This document shows, one piece after another, positions 8,986 to 20,560 of a stretch of 64,000 nt of DNA. Origin of the DNA: Methylobacterium sp. J-070 (GTDB lineage: Bacteria; Pseudomonadota; Alphaproteobacteria; Rhizobiales; Beijerinckiaceae); NCBI RefSeq assembly GCF_022829385.1, contig NZ_JAKSXX010000224.1, forward strand, positions 31,343 to 95,342. Reading direction: 5' to 3'. Made by a program: the position numbers and the translations under genes. The first letter of the stretch is position 1. Every line of letters starts with the position of its first letter. Under the pieces are notes generated by a model, which had not been told where the DNA came from, searched no databases, and worked only from the letters and a program-made list of their open reading frames with translations.

Positions 8986-9447
8986 TCAGGCTGCTTCGCC
9001 GATCGTCGCCTTCACGATCTTGTCCGGGGAGCGCGGCGGCTCGCCCTTGTTGATCGTGTCGACCACGTCCATGCCGTCCACGACCTTGCCCCAGACCGTG
9101 TACTGCTTGTCGAGGAAGCGGGCGTCGTCGAAGCAGATGAAGAACTGCGAGTTCGCCGAGTGCGGGAAGTTGGTCCGCGCCATCGAGCAGGTGCCGCGGA
9201 CATGCGGCTCGGCGTTGAACTCGGCCTTCAGGTCGGGCAGGTCGGAGCCGCCCGAGCCGGTGCCGGTCGGGTCGCCGGTCTGGGCCATGAAGCCGTCGAT
9301 CACCCGGTGGAACGGCACGCCGTCGTAGAAGCCCTGGGACGCCAGCGTCTTGATCCGCTCGACGTGGCCCGGGGCGAGGTCGGGGCGCAGCGCGATCACG
9401 ACGCGGCCCTTGGTGGTCTCCAGTACGATGGTCTCGTTGTCGGCCAT
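8986..9447 (-). CDS. ppiB: Cytosolic cyclophilin-type peptidyl-prolyl isomerase
   Basis: Catalyses cis-trans isomerisation of proline bonds during folding. 153 residues without a leader, so cytosolic. Cyclophilin motifs: FHRVIDGFMAQTGDPTGTG, the MARTNFPHSANSQFFI block and WGKVVDGMDVVDTI. AGGA lies 8 bases upstream of the ATG. It is last in the apparent operon coaD-ppiA-orf-ppiB and follows the small TonB-like gene after a 79-base gap. It is a paralogue of the exported cyclophilin at 10032-10580. Confidence 0.95.
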   Translation of the reverse strand: MADNETIVLETTKGRVVIALRPDLAPGHVERIKTLASQGFYDGVPFHRVIDGFMAQTGDPTGTGSGGSDLPDLKAEFNAEPHVRGTCSMARTNFPHSANSQFFICFDDARFLDKQYTVWGKVVDGMDVVDTINKGEPPRSPDKIVKATIGEAA

Positions 9448-9526
9448 AAGTCTATCCTTCCGGTTTAGCGAACTGTATCGGGGCGCGCCTTGTCCGGCCA
9501 GCGCCCGGGAAGAGGGTCGCCGGCGC

Positions 9527-10024
9527 TCAGGCCGGCGGGCGGTAGACGAAGCGCAGCGCCACCGGCCGGCCCGCGATCGCCCCGCCGAGGCCCTGCGTCA
9601 CGTGGACCGGCGTGCAGCGCGCCAGGGCATCGAGGGTCCCGCGCACCAAAGTCGTCCGCTGGTCGCCCGCGACGCCCGCCGCGTATGTGATGCGCGGCGG
9701 GCCGAGCAGGCTGCCGTCGCGCCGGAGGGCGAGGCGCGCGGTGATCTCGATGTCGTCGGACCCGGCCCTCGGCCGCCCGAGCCCCGCCGGCACCTGCCAG
9801 CAGGCGGTGAGCGCCGGGTAGAGCTCGGCCAGGGTGTCGGCAGGGCGCGTCGCCATCCGGGAGACCGGGACCGCGACCGTGGCCCGCAGGGTCTGCGGCA
9901 GGCTCAGCGGGTAGGCGCCGCCGGGCTCGAAGGCGTAGCCGTAGAACGGGCTGCCCTCGTAAGGCGCGGCGGCTGCCGGAGCCAGGCCCAGCAGGAGGAT
10001 CGAGGCGGCGCGCCAGCCCGGCAT
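9527..10024 (-). CDS. Secreted protein with TonB/TolA C-terminal-like domain
   Basis: 165 residues with an N-terminal leader (about 1-20, ending near APAAAA) and then a domain that looks like the TonB/TolA C-terminal fold: LTACWQVP, then DIEITARLALRRDGSLLGPPRI, then ALARCTPVHV. The pattern of two cysteines, an alternating beta strand with arginine-rich turns and a P-x-x-L segment matches small periplasmic proteins of this kind in alphaproteobacteria. The partner and role are unknown. It lies 7 bases after the ppiA stop and so is very likely co-transcribed with it. Confidence 0.7.
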   Translation of the reverse strand: MPGWRAASILLLGLAPAAAAPYEGSPFYGYAFEPGGAYPLSLPQTLRATVAVPVSRMATRPADTLAELYPALTACWQVPAGLGRPRAGSDDIEITARLALRRDGSLLGPPRITYAAGVAGDQRTTLVRGTLDALARCTPVHVTQGLGGAIAGRPVALRFVYRPPA

Positions 10025-10031
10025 GCGGCCG

Positions 10032-10580
10032 CTACTTGGCCTTCTCGGCGAGCGTCATGCTGACGATCTTGTCGGGGTCCTGCACGGCGCCGCCGGGCGC
10101 GCCGGGGGCGGCCTTCTTGATCCTGTCGAGCACGTCGAGCCCGTCGGTGACGTTGCCGACGATCGTGTACTGGCCGTTCAGGTTCGGCGCGTCGGCGAGG
10201 CAGATGAAGAACTGGGAGTTCGCCGAGTTCGGGTCCTGCGAGCGGGCCATGCCCACCGTGCCGCGGCGGAACTGCGCCGACTGCGAGAACTCCGCCGGGA
10301 TGTTGGGCAGGCTGGAGCCGCCTGTGCCGTTGCCCTTCGGATCGCCGGTCTGGGCCATGAAGCCGTCGATCACCCGGTGGAACTTGAGGCCGTTGTAGAA
10401 GCCCTGGCCCACCAGCGTCTTGATCTGCTTGACGTGCTTCGGCGCCAGGTCCGGCCGCAGCTCGATGGTGATCCGCCCGTCCTTGGTCTGCAGATAGACC
10501 GTGTTGGCGTCGGCCGCCGAGGCCGGGCCGGCCGTGCCGAAAGCGAGGGCGAGCGCGAGGAGAGCGTGGCGTCGGTTCAT
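10032..10580 (-). CDS. ppiA: Periplasmic cyclophilin-type peptidyl-prolyl isomerase
   Basis: Proline isomerase exported to the periplasm: the first 22 residues (MNRRHALLALALAFGTAGPA) form a signal peptide ending near ASA. The catalytic motif FHRVIDGFMAQTGDPKGNG and MARSQDPNSANSQFFI are intact. 182 residues. It follows coaD after 27 bases and is followed closely by the TonB-like gene. The pair of cyclophilins, one exported and one cytosolic, in a single operon downstream of coaD is a recurrent alphaproteobacterial arrangement. Confidence 0.93.
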   Translation of the reverse strand: MNRRHALLALALAFGTAGPASAADANTVYLQTKDGRITIELRPDLAPKHVKQIKTLVGQGFYNGLKFHRVIDGFMAQTGDPKGNGTGGSSLPNIPAEFSQSAQFRRGTVGMARSQDPNSANSQFFICLADAPNLNGQYTIVGNVTDGLDVLDRIKKAAPGAPGGAVQDPDKIVSMTLAEKAK

Positions 10581-10607
10581 CGGGTCATCCCAGGTGGGTA
10601 ACAGGGT

Positions 10608-11111
10608 TCAGGACTTGGCGGCGAAGCGCTGCCGGAGGCGCGCCGCCACGGCGGCGGGCACGAAGGGCGACACGTCCCCGCCCATGCCGGCGATCTGGCG
10701 CACCAGCGTCGCGGTGATCGGGCGTGCCTGCGTGGAGGCGGGCAGGAACACGGTCTGGACCTCCGGCGCCATGGCGCCGTTCATGCCGGCGAGCTGCATC
10801 TCGTAGTCGAGATCGGTGCCGTCGCGCAGGCCGCGGATGAAGATCGCGGCGCCGCAGCGCCGGGCCGCCGAGACCGCGAGATCGTTGAAGGTGACGATCT
10901 CGAGCACGGCGCCCTCGGCCTGCGCGACCGGCCCGCAGGTCTCGTGCAGCAGGGCGGCCCGCTCCTCGGCGGAGAACAGGGGCGCCTTGCCGGGGTGCAC
11001 GCCGATGGCGATCACGAGGCGATCCACGAGCCGGCAGGCCTGGCGGATCACGTCGAGATGGCCGTTCGTGACCGGATCGAACGAGCCGGCATAGAGGGCG
11101 GTGCGGGTCAT
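10608..11111 (-). CDS. coaD: Phosphopantetheine adenylyltransferase
   Basis: Fourth step of coenzyme A synthesis: transfers AMP from ATP to 4'-phosphopantetheine. Nucleotidyltransferase motifs are at the N-terminus (ALYAGSFDPVTNGHLDVI, with the T-x-G-H motif) and near the end (ISSTL-like segment replaced here by ARPITATLVRQIAGMGGDVSPFVP). 167 residues, the normal length. First gene of the coaD-ppiA-orf-ppiB operon and downstream of gyrA on the same strand, with a 240-base gap. Confidence 0.95.
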   Translation of the reverse strand: MTRTALYAGSFDPVTNGHLDVIRQACRLVDRLVIAIGVHPGKAPLFSAEERAALLHETCGPVAQAEGAVLEIVTFNDLAVSAARRCGAAIFIRGLRDGTDLDYEMQLAGMNGAMAPEVQTVFLPASTQARPITATLVRQIAGMGGDVSPFVPAAVAARLRQRFAAKS

Positions 11112-11161
11112 CGACGCCCGACCTAGAGCATTTTCGCGCGGGACGGAACCTGCGCGCGGTT

Positions 11162-11178
11162 GTGCCGCTTCGCGGCAC
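11162..11178. repeat. Perfect 7-bp hairpin between gyrA and coaD
   Basis: GTGCCGC (11162-11168), loop TTC, GCGGCAC (11172-11178) in the 240-base gap between the gyrA stop and the coaD start. It could slow or end gyrA transcription, but there is no T-tract on either strand. I see nothing else in this gap. Confidence 0.3.
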
Positions 11179-11351
11179 GTCGCGTGCCGGATCGCGGATC
11201 AGGGTCCGCTGCCGCTCCCCCGTCGGGGAACGGGCAGCGGTTCAGGATGAAACGCCGATCCTTTCCCGGACGCATGAAGCGGCAGCGGAATGCGACCCGG
11301 GCCGGCGCCCTGGCGTTATCGCGGAGCGGCCCTTCCTCTCAGCCCACGGCC

Positions 11352-14123
<2,772 letters not shown>

Positions 14124-14298
14124 GTCGAATTCCGTTCTGAAGCCCGGACGGGCGGTGCTCGCGGCCGGTGGGCGGCGCGCGATGCGCCGGGACGGCCTTG
14201 CGGAAGAGCAGTGATATCAGACGGTTAAATAAGGTTTTCCAAGGCCGCCCGCAAGTCCGCGTCCCGGCCGGATCGGGCCGGGACGGGGGGCGGTTCGC

Positions 14299-14616
14299 TC
14301 AGTAGAACGTGAGGCGGCGGTGGCCCGCGGGGCGGCCGCGGAAAGCGTGGTGCCGGTACCCGTGATGGTGGTGCCGAAGGTGCCGGTACCCGTAGTGGCG
14401 CCGGTGCCAGTGATGGCGGCGGTGATGCCAGTGCCGCCGCCAATGATGGTGGCGGTGCCAGTGGCGCCGGTAGTGCCAGCGGGCCAGCTGGATCGCCGGG
14501 GCCGGTGCCGCGGCCTCGGCGGTCGCCGGGACCGGAAGGGGCGCCGCGCGGGCGGGCGCGCTCGCCAGACCGCCGATCAGCGCAGCGAGGAGGACCAGGA
14601 TAGGCCAGGGTCGCAT
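14299..14616 (-). CDS. Secreted histidine/arginine-rich low-complexity protein
   Basis: 105 residues. The start at 14616 has GGGAG 7-11 bases upstream. A signal peptide (MRPWPILVLLAALIGGLASA, cleavage near ARA) is followed by a short Ala/Pro linker and about 55 residues dominated by His, Arg, Trp and Tyr in repeats of the HWHRHHHWRRHWHHRRHH kind. Such sequences bind divalent metals or polyanions, but no function is established for this group of small alphaproteobacterial proteins. The reading frame on the opposite strand of this stretch is a shadow. Confidence 0.72.
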   Translation of the reverse strand: MRPWPILVLLAALIGGLASAPARAAPLPVPATAEAAAPAPAIQLARWHYRRHWHRHHHWRRHWHHRRHHWHRRHYGYRHLRHHHHGYRHHAFRGRPAGHRRLTFY

Positions 14617-14832
14617 CGTCTGTCTCCCATGATGGTGCCCGGATGATCCTGCGGACCCGGGCCGGCGCGAGGCTCGCGCTGTCGGCAGGAACAGCCAAGG
14701 TCGGCAAACGGTTCGATCCGTCGGACTGCGCAGACGCACCACCCTTGCTTGAGGTTAAGGAACGCCCAGTTTCCACCGGACGCATCCGGGCCGTTCCCTG
14801 CCCGATCCCCCGACGAGCCGCATAAGATCCCC

Positions 14833-15699
14833 ATGGCGTTCGCGTTGTCCGACACATTTCGCGCGCTCCTGCCGCGCCGGTTCCGCGACCGCCCGCGGGT
14901 CGCCGTGGTCAGGCTCTCCGGCACGATCGGGGCGGTCTCGCCGCTCCGCCCGGGGCTCTCGATCGGCGGCGTCGCCGGCAGCCTGGAGCGGGCCTTCGGG
15001 ATGCCCGGGGCCAATGCGGTGGCACTGGTGATCAATTCGCCCGGCGGCTCGCCCGCCCAGTCGCACCTGATCCACCGCCGCATCCGGGCCCTGGCCGAGG
15101 AGAAGCGGCTGCCGGTGATCGCCTTCGTGGAGGACGTGGCGGCGTCGGGCGGCTACATGATCGCCTGCGCGGCGGACGAGATCGTCGCCGACCCGACCTC
15201 GATCGTCGGCTCCATCGGCGTGGTCTCGGCGGGGTTCGGCTTCCACGGCCTGCTGGAGAAGCTCGGGGTCGAGCGCCGGGTGCACACGCAGGGCGAGGCG
15301 AAGTCGATGCTCGACCCGTTCCGCCCGGAGGATCCCGCCGACGTGGACCGCCTGATGCGCATCCAGGCCGATGTCCAGGATCTGTTCACGGGCCTCGTCA
15401 CCGCCCGCCGTCCGACCCTGTCGACCTCCGAGAACCTGTTCACCGGGGCGGTCTGGACCGGGCGACAGGCGCTGGCGCTCGGGCTCGTCGATGCCCTGGG
15501 CGACGTGCGGACGGCGATGCGCGCCCGCTTCGGCGAGAAGGTGGACCTCCGGCTCGTGGCCGAGGCCCGGGGCGGATTCCTGTCGCGCCTGCTGCGCCGG
15601 GGCGGCGCGCCGGGCGGGATCGAGGCCGGGATCGGTCTCGCCGAGGGCGCCGTGGCCGCCCTCGAGGAGCGCGCGGCCTACGCCCGCTACGGGCTCTGA
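14833..15699 (+). CDS. sppA: S49 family peptidase (SppA-like signal peptide peptidase)
   Basis: Serine-lysine peptidase of the SppA 36K type that degrades cleaved signal peptides. 288 residues. Nucleophile Ser105 lies in AASGGYM; the general base is Lys157 in GEAKSMLDPF. The 52-residue spacing equals that between the catalytic pair of Bacillus SppA (147/199), which supports an active enzyme. NSPGGSP and IVGSIGV are further family motifs. There is no clear N-terminal membrane anchor beyond a weak amphipathic start, so membrane association is uncertain. Convergent with the chemoreceptor gene. Confidence 0.9.
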   Translation: MAFALSDTFRALLPRRFRDRPRVAVVRLSGTIGAVSPLRPGLSIGGVAGSLERAFGMPGANAVALVINSPGGSPAQSHLIHRRIRALAEEKRLPVIAFVEDVAASGGYMIACAADEIVADPTSIVGSIGVVSAGFGFHGLLEKLGVERRVHTQGEAKSMLDPFRPEDPADVDRLMRIQADVQDLFTGLVTARRPTLSTSENLFTGAVWTGRQALALGLVDALGDVRTAMRARFGEKVDLRLVAEARGGFLSRLLRRGGAPGGIEAGIGLAEGAVAALEERAAYARYGL

Positions 15700-15717
15700 C
15701 GGCGCGCCCTCGCCCCT

Positions 15718-17436
15718 TCAGGCGGCGACCTGCCTCAGGAACCGCTCGATCTCGCTCTCCAGGTCGGCCGCGACGACGTCGACCGTCTGGGCCGCCTCGG
15801 TGACGGTGGCGGCCATCTGGGCCGAGCGCCGGGCGGCCCCCGCCACGGTGCCCAGGCCGCCGGCGATGGCCTCGGTGGCGCCGGCCGTCTCGGCGACGTT
15901 GCGCGAGATCTCGGCGGTGGCCGCGCCCTGGGCCGAGACCGCGGAGGCGATCCCGCCCGTGGTGGCGCTCACCGCCCGCATCCGCTCGCCCATCCGGCCG
16001 ATCGCCGCGACCGATGCGGCAGTGGAGGCTTGTACGCCGGCGATCTGGCTGCCGATCTCCTCCGTGGCCTTGGCGGTCTGCGCAGCCAGGGCCTTCACCT
16101 CGGCGGCCACCACCGCGAACCCCTTGCCGGCCGCCCCCGCCCGGGCCGACTCGATGGTGGCGTTGAGCGCCAGCAAGTTGGTCTGCTCGGCGATCTGCCG
16201 GATCAGCCCGACCACGTCGCCGATCCGCCCGGCCGCGGCGGCCAGGCCGTCGATCTCGGTGTTCATCGCCTCCGACTCGGCCGTCGCGGTGGCGACGAGC
16301 GCCTCGGCCTGATCGAGCTGCGTGCCGATCTCGGCGATCGAGGCGGAGAGCTCCTCGGCCGCGCTCGCCACGGTCTGGACGCTGGCCGAGGTCTCGTGCG
16401 AGCCCCGCTCGGTCTCCGCCACGGCCGCCTCCGCCTCGGCGGAACTCGCCGCCATCTCACCGGCCCGGGCGCGCATCGCGCCGGTGCTGGCGGTGAGCGC
16501 GCCCTTCAGGACCACGATCTGACCCCGGAACGCCTCGATGGCGCGGTCGAGGCCGGCCCGGCGGCGCGCCTCGTCGGCGGCGCCGGCGCTCTGCAGGCCT
16601 TCGAGCTCCCGGGTCCGAAGGCCGGCGCCGCGGAGCACCTCCAGGGAGCGGGCCACCGCGCCGACCTCGTCGCCCCGGTCGGCATGCGGGACCGCCGTCT
16701 CCAGGTCCCCCGCCGCCAGGGCCTCGATCCGGACCGAGATCGCCGAGAACGGCCGGAACAGCCGCGCCGCCGCCATCCCGACCAGGACACAGGCCAGCAT
16801 CGCGATCACGAAAGCCGCCACGCTGAGGCTCGTCATGGTCTGCGCGTAGGCGTCGAAGTACATCTGGATCGGCAGGCCGGCGAACAGGATGCCGTTGACC
16901 GTTCCGTCGGCGTCGAAGGTGGGCTGATAGACCGTGTAGAAGCGGTTCCCGAATAGGATCGCAGGGCCCTCGTAGGTCCGGCCGGCGCGCACGGCGACCT
17001 GTGCCGGGCTGTCGGCGGCGAGCGCCGTCCCGACCGCCCGGGTGCCGTCCTCGCGGCGCACGGTCGTCTGGCGGCGCACGAAGCTGTCTCGGGTGGGCTC
17101 GAAGCTGAACACCGTGGCGACGCCGCCGGAATAGGCGACCGCATCGTCCACCACCCCCGCATCGGTGAAGCCGGAGAGGTTCGGCGCGACCACCCGGGTG
17201 ATCCGCGTGCCGGCAAGCTCCGCCTTCGCTCCGTCCAGCCGCGCCGCGAGGATCAGCGCCAGCGTCCGCACGTTGCGCTCGCCGTTGTTGCGCTGCCGCT
17301 CCTCCATCTGCGACCAGGTCTGACGCGACACGGTGATCCAGATCGCGCCCGCGGTGAGTGTCACCGCGAGCATCGCCAGCAGGATCACCTTGGTCGACAG
17401 CGTCGCCGTCAGTCGGGAGAAATAATTCCTTAGCAT
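15718..17436 (-). CDS. Methyl-accepting chemotaxis protein, Cache sensor
   Basis: Inner-membrane chemoreceptor. From the ATG at 17436: TM1 about residues 15-38, a periplasmic Cache-type domain (about 40-235) of the Cache3-Cache2 kind ending IQMYFDAYAQ, TM2 about 240-262, HAMP (LFRPFSAISVRIEALAAGDLE), and a signalling domain with the conserved tip EQTNLLALNATIESARAG and GFAVVAAEVKALA. Ends with RFLRQVAA and no C-terminal CheR-binding pentapeptide. 572 residues. One of three chemoreceptors in the window. Ligand unknown. Confidence 0.93.
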   Translation of the reverse strand: MLRNYFSRLTATLSTKVILLAMLAVTLTAGAIWITVSRQTWSQMEERQRNNGERNVRTLALILAARLDGAKAELAGTRITRVVAPNLSGFTDAGVVDDAVAYSGGVATVFSFEPTRDSFVRRQTTVRREDGTRAVGTALAADSPAQVAVRAGRTYEGPAILFGNRFYTVYQPTFDADGTVNGILFAGLPIQMYFDAYAQTMTSLSVAAFVIAMLACVLVGMAAARLFRPFSAISVRIEALAAGDLETAVPHADRGDEVGAVARSLEVLRGAGLRTRELEGLQSAGAADEARRRAGLDRAIEAFRGQIVVLKGALTASTGAMRARAGEMAASSAEAEAAVAETERGSHETSASVQTVASAAEELSASIAEIGTQLDQAEALVATATAESEAMNTEIDGLAAAAGRIGDVVGLIRQIAEQTNLLALNATIESARAGAAGKGFAVVAAEVKALAAQTAKATEEIGSQIAGVQASTAASVAAIGRMGERMRAVSATTGGIASAVSAQGAATAEISRNVAETAGATEAIAGGLGTVAGAARRSAQMAATVTEAAQTVDVVAADLESEIERFLRQVAA

Positions 17437-17533
17437 CGGGCGGTATCCACGCGTATTGGTCGCATGGACACTGAAAGTTGTGCCTGAAAGGACCGTTAAA
17501 CCCTCCGACAGAGGCGCCCGATTGTTCAAGGAT

Positions 17534-18403
17534 TCAGCCCTGCCCGGCGCGGCGCGCAGAGACGCGTGCCAGGGCCGCGAGGTCCTTCTCGCCGTCGCCG
17601 TGGCTGATCGCCTCGATCAGGCCGTCGCGCAGGACGCTGGCGAAGGGCATCGGCACGCCGGCGCCCTCGGCGGCCTGGAGGGCGAGCCGCATGTCCTTGG
17701 CGCCGAGCTTGAGGATGAAGCCCGGCGGCTCGTAGCGGTTCTGGGCGATCGAGGCGCCGTAGCCCTTGTAGACCGGCGAGGCGAACAGCGTGTTGGTCAT
17801 CAGATCGAGGAAGTCGGCGCCCGCGACCCCGTGGCCCTCCGTGAGGGCGCAGGCCTCCGCCATGGCCTCGATCGCCGAGATCAGCATGAAGTTGCCGGCG
17901 AGCTTGACGGCGTTGGCCCGCGCCGGATCCTCGCCGAACCGCCAGGTCTTGGCGCCCATGGCGTCGAGGAGCGGAGCTGCGCGATCGATCAGGGACGCCT
18001 CGCCCGCCGCAACGATGTTGAGCTTGCCGGCCTCGGCCACGTCCGGTCGTCCGAACACCGGGGCCGAGATGTAGGGCACGCCCGCGCGCCCGTGCACGGC
18101 GGTGAGCTGCCGGGCCAGCGCCACCGAGATCGTGCTCATGCCGACATGCAGGCCCGGGCGCTCCGGCCGGTCGAGGAGGCCGCCGGCCACGATCACCGCC
18201 TCCAGGGCCGCGTCGTCGGCCAGCATGGTGATCACCGCCTCGCCGGCGAAGGCCTCTGCGGCGCTCCCCACGGGTGTCACCCCCGCGATGCCCTGGGCGG
18301 CCTCCGGGGTGCGGTTCCAGGCCCGGACCCGGTGGCCCGCCCGTGCGAGGCTGGCGGCCATGCCCCGGCCCATCCGCCCCATCCCGATGAATCCGACGTC
18401 CAT
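17534..18403 (-). CDS. NAD(P)-dependent beta-hydroxyacid dehydrogenase family protein
   Basis: Reductase of the 3-hydroxyisobutyrate dehydrogenase/tartronate semialdehyde reductase/GLYR superfamily. 289 residues from the ATG at 18403, which has AAGGAG 7 bases upstream. N-terminal Rossmann motif GFIGMGRMGRGMA, substrate-binding signature in STISVALARQL-, APVFGRPDVAEAGKL, and the catalytic lysine region NAVKLAGNFMLISAIEAMAEA. C-terminal helical domain with VYKGYGASIAQNRYEPPGF-LKLGAKDM. The APVFGRP form suggests the glyoxylate/succinic semialdehyde-reductase-like branch rather than MmsB. Divergent from the P1 peptidase gene. Confidence 0.85.
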   Translation of the reverse strand: MDVGFIGMGRMGRGMAASLARAGHRVRAWNRTPEAAQGIAGVTPVGSAAEAFAGEAVITMLADDAALEAVIVAGGLLDRPERPGLHVGMSTISVALARQLTAVHGRAGVPYISAPVFGRPDVAEAGKLNIVAAGEASLIDRAAPLLDAMGAKTWRFGEDPARANAVKLAGNFMLISAIEAMAEACALTEGHGVAGADFLDLMTNTLFASPVYKGYGASIAQNRYEPPGFILKLGAKDMRLALQAAEGAGVPMPFASVLRDGLIEAISHGDGEKDLAALARVSARRAGQG

Positions 18404-18506
18404 GACGTGCTCCTTGACGCTGATCGGCCCGCGCCCGGGTCCGGTGCGGACCGCGATGGCGCAGGCGGGGATTTGTCCCGATCTCCGGGCATGGCAAGCT
18501 GGGTCC

Positions 18507-19532
18507 ATGCTGCGCAACCGCATCACCGACATTCCCGGCCTGCGGGTCGGCCACGCGAGCGACTTGGCGGTCGCCAGCGGCGTCACCGCGATCCTGTTCG
18601 ACGCGCCCGTCACCGCCTCCGTCGACGTGCGCGGCGGCGGCCCGGGGACCCGCGAGACCGACCTGCTCGATCCGGAACGCACCGTGGAGCGGATCGACGC
18701 CCTGGTGCTCTCCGGCGGCTCGGCCTTCGGGCTCGATGCCGCCGCGGGCGTGACCGCGTGGCTCGCCGAGGCCGGGCGGGGCTTCCCGGTGGGCGGCCTG
18801 CGCGTGCCGATCGTGCCGGGTGCGATCCTGTTCGACCTGCTCAACGGCGGCGACAAGGAATGGGGCCGCTACCCGCCCTATCGCGAAATGGGTTTCGCCG
18901 CCGCAGCGGCGGCGGCCGAGGATTTCGAGCTGGGCTCGGTGGGGGCCGGGACCGGGGCGCGCACCGGGCGCCTGAAGGGCGGGATCGGCTCGGCCTCCGC
19001 CACCGTGGCGGGCACCGGCTTCCGGGTCGGGGCGCTCGCCGCCGTCAACGCCTTCGGCAACGCCACGATCGGCGACGGGCCGCATTTCTGGGCCGCGCCC
19101 TTCGAGGAGGGCGCTGAGTTCGGCGGCCTGGGCTCTCCGGCCCGGGTGCCGGCCGACGCCATCGCCTTCCCGGCCCGGGCGCTGCCGGGCGCCGCCACGA
19201 CGCTCGCCGTTGTGGCGACCGACGCGGCGCTGACCAAGGCGCAGTGCCGCCGCCTCGCGGTGGCGGCCCAGGACGGCCTCGCCCGCGCCCTCGTGCCGGC
19301 GCATACGCCGCTGGACGGCGATCTGGTCTTCGCGGCGGCGACCGGCGCCGTGCCGCTGGCCGATCCGGTGGCGGATCTCGCGCGGCTCGGCGACGTGGCC
19401 GCGCGGGTGCTGGCGCGGGCCGTGGCGCGGGGGGTGTTTTCCGCCACGCGGCTGCCGGGGCACGCGGCGGCGTCGCCGCTGGCCTGGACGGGCCTGCCGC
19501 CGGCTTGGGAGGACGTGTTTCGTGGGGCTTAG
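18507..19532 (+). CDS. P1 (S58) family N-terminal nucleophile peptidase
   Basis: Member of the DmpA/BapA/NylC group: self-cleaving amidases or aminopeptidases acting on small peptides, beta-peptides or nylon oligomers. 341 residues with no leader, cytosolic. Motifs: ITDIPGLRVGHA at the N-terminus, VLSGGSAFGLDAAAGV, VGAGTGARTGRLKGGIGSAS and NAFGNATIGDG. The usual small-residue stretches are present; I cannot place the autocleavage serine or threonine with certainty. 104 bases separate its start from that of the divergent dehydrogenase. Confidence 0.88.
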   Translation: MLRNRITDIPGLRVGHASDLAVASGVTAILFDAPVTASVDVRGGGPGTRETDLLDPERTVERIDALVLSGGSAFGLDAAAGVTAWLAEAGRGFPVGGLRVPIVPGAILFDLLNGGDKEWGRYPPYREMGFAAAAAAAEDFELGSVGAGTGARTGRLKGGIGSASATVAGTGFRVGALAAVNAFGNATIGDGPHFWAAPFEEGAEFGGLGSPARVPADAIAFPARALPGAATTLAVVATDAALTKAQCRRLAVAAQDGLARALVPAHTPLDGDLVFAAATGAVPLADPVADLARLGDVAARVLARAVARGVFSATRLPGHAAASPLAWTGLPPAWEDVFRGA

Positions 19533-20278
19533 GGTCAGGGATTGCGCGCGAAACGATGCGCGCTGGTCTCGTCAGTTCGGCGCCAGGAACAACCCTTTGT
19601 CCTGCGCTTATTCGATGGTCTTTCCTTTGTATTTCTCATAAAATGTCCGGCTATGAAGAAAACGCTCTCATGGCCGGAAAGTTTGTTGGATCCCGTGGTG
19701 AAGTCAAATTCTCTCTGATTTCCTGAAGAACCCTACGACAACATGGCTCCACGCTGTTTCGGCGTTCAATATGGTTATGCTCCCATCCTGTATGGTTGTG
19801 CGACGCATTGCACTTCCTGACCGTTTCGACGCGTGGTGGATCGCGGAGAATTGCCGGCCCATCGACCACCGTCTCGTTAACCGGCCGGCCTGATTGCAAT
19901 CAAAGTATTTGCGTGCGCGGTTTGGCCGCCCCAACTTTACGGCTACACAGGCGGCCGCGAGATCAGGACGAATTGCACTTGGCCGCACTGATTCGCCACT
20001 CTCACGCATCGCGTGCCATCTCGTTGCGCCCCTTGCGCGCCGCTCTTCGTGCTGGATCCCGAATCAGGTTCCCCCAACGCCCCACCTGTCCGGGACGGGC
20101 GCGCCGTGAGCTTAGGGGTCTCGATCCTGCGCTGTGCCCGCCCGGGCACTTCACACGCGGTCAAACACGCGGCTTGAGCATACCCGTCATCGCGAGCGCA
20201 GCGAAGTTATCCAGGACGGCGCGACATCGGCCATCGTAGAGCGCCTGGATTGCCTCGCGTCGCCCGCAAAGACGGCGC
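19533..20278. other. Gene-free stretch with lower GC and a palindromic repeat
   Basis: About 750 bases with no reading frame that looks like a protein. 19560-19960 is clearly less GC-rich than the flanks. It contains one palindromic element (20184-20275) and, near 20050-20070, a GCTGGATCCCGAATCAGG segment that resembles one arm of another common alphaproteobacterial repeat. It may be a degraded insertion or a promoter region; nothing more can be supported. Confidence 0.5.
20184..20275. repeat. Imperfect palindromic intergenic repeat element
   Basis: Left arm CGTCATCGCGAGCGCAGCG...TATCCAGG and right arm CCTGGATTGCCTCGCG...GCAAAGACGG are imperfect reverse complements around a short centre near 20230. 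This matches, from memory, a repeat family common in Methylobacterium and related genera (CGTCATTGCGAGCG...CAATCCAGG type). It lies just downstream of the small gene following the hybrid kinase and could act as a 3' hairpin. Confidence 0.65.
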
Positions 20279-20560
20279 CTACACCTCCCCGCGGGCATCC
20301 TCGATCAGCTGCGCCAGCCCGGCATCGACCTCATCCGCCAGCATCTTCCGCTCCGCGTCGGTCAGATCCTTCGCCCAGGCGCCCCTGCCGAACCCGTCCG
20401 TGCAGCGCGCCCGCTCGGAGGCGATGTAGGCCTCGGTCTCGGCCGGCCGTGTCTTCATGGCGTGGACCAGGCCGAACCACGCCGCCCGCTCCACCACCGC
20501 CAGCCGCGCCCGCAGGCGGATCGCCACCGCCTTGTCCGGATCGATCCCGTCGCCGCTCAT
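20279..20560 (-). CDS. Hypothetical protein coupled to a hybrid histidine kinase
   Basis: 93 residues, mostly helical and charged, not recognised. It includes a central MKTRPAETEAYIASERARC segment and an acidic C-terminal helix LTDAERKMLADEVDAGLAQLIEDA. Its ATG overlaps the kinase stop by four bases (ATGA), so it is translationally coupled and probably works with the kinase. There is no leader or membrane segment. Confidence 0.65.
   Translation of the reverse strand: MSGDGIDPDKAVAIRLRARLAVVERAAWFGLVHAMKTRPAETEAYIASERARCTDGFGRGAWAKDLTDAERKMLADEVDAGLAQLIEDARGEV

Noticed and set aside
14320..14646. Pro/Val-rich repeat protein on the plus strand
   Set aside because: It is the complement of the His-rich coding repeats; the minus strand has a signal peptide and ribosome site, the plus strand does not.
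19651..20009. Small minus-strand frames in the gene-free stretch
   Set aside because: No motif, mixed composition, no ribosome site.
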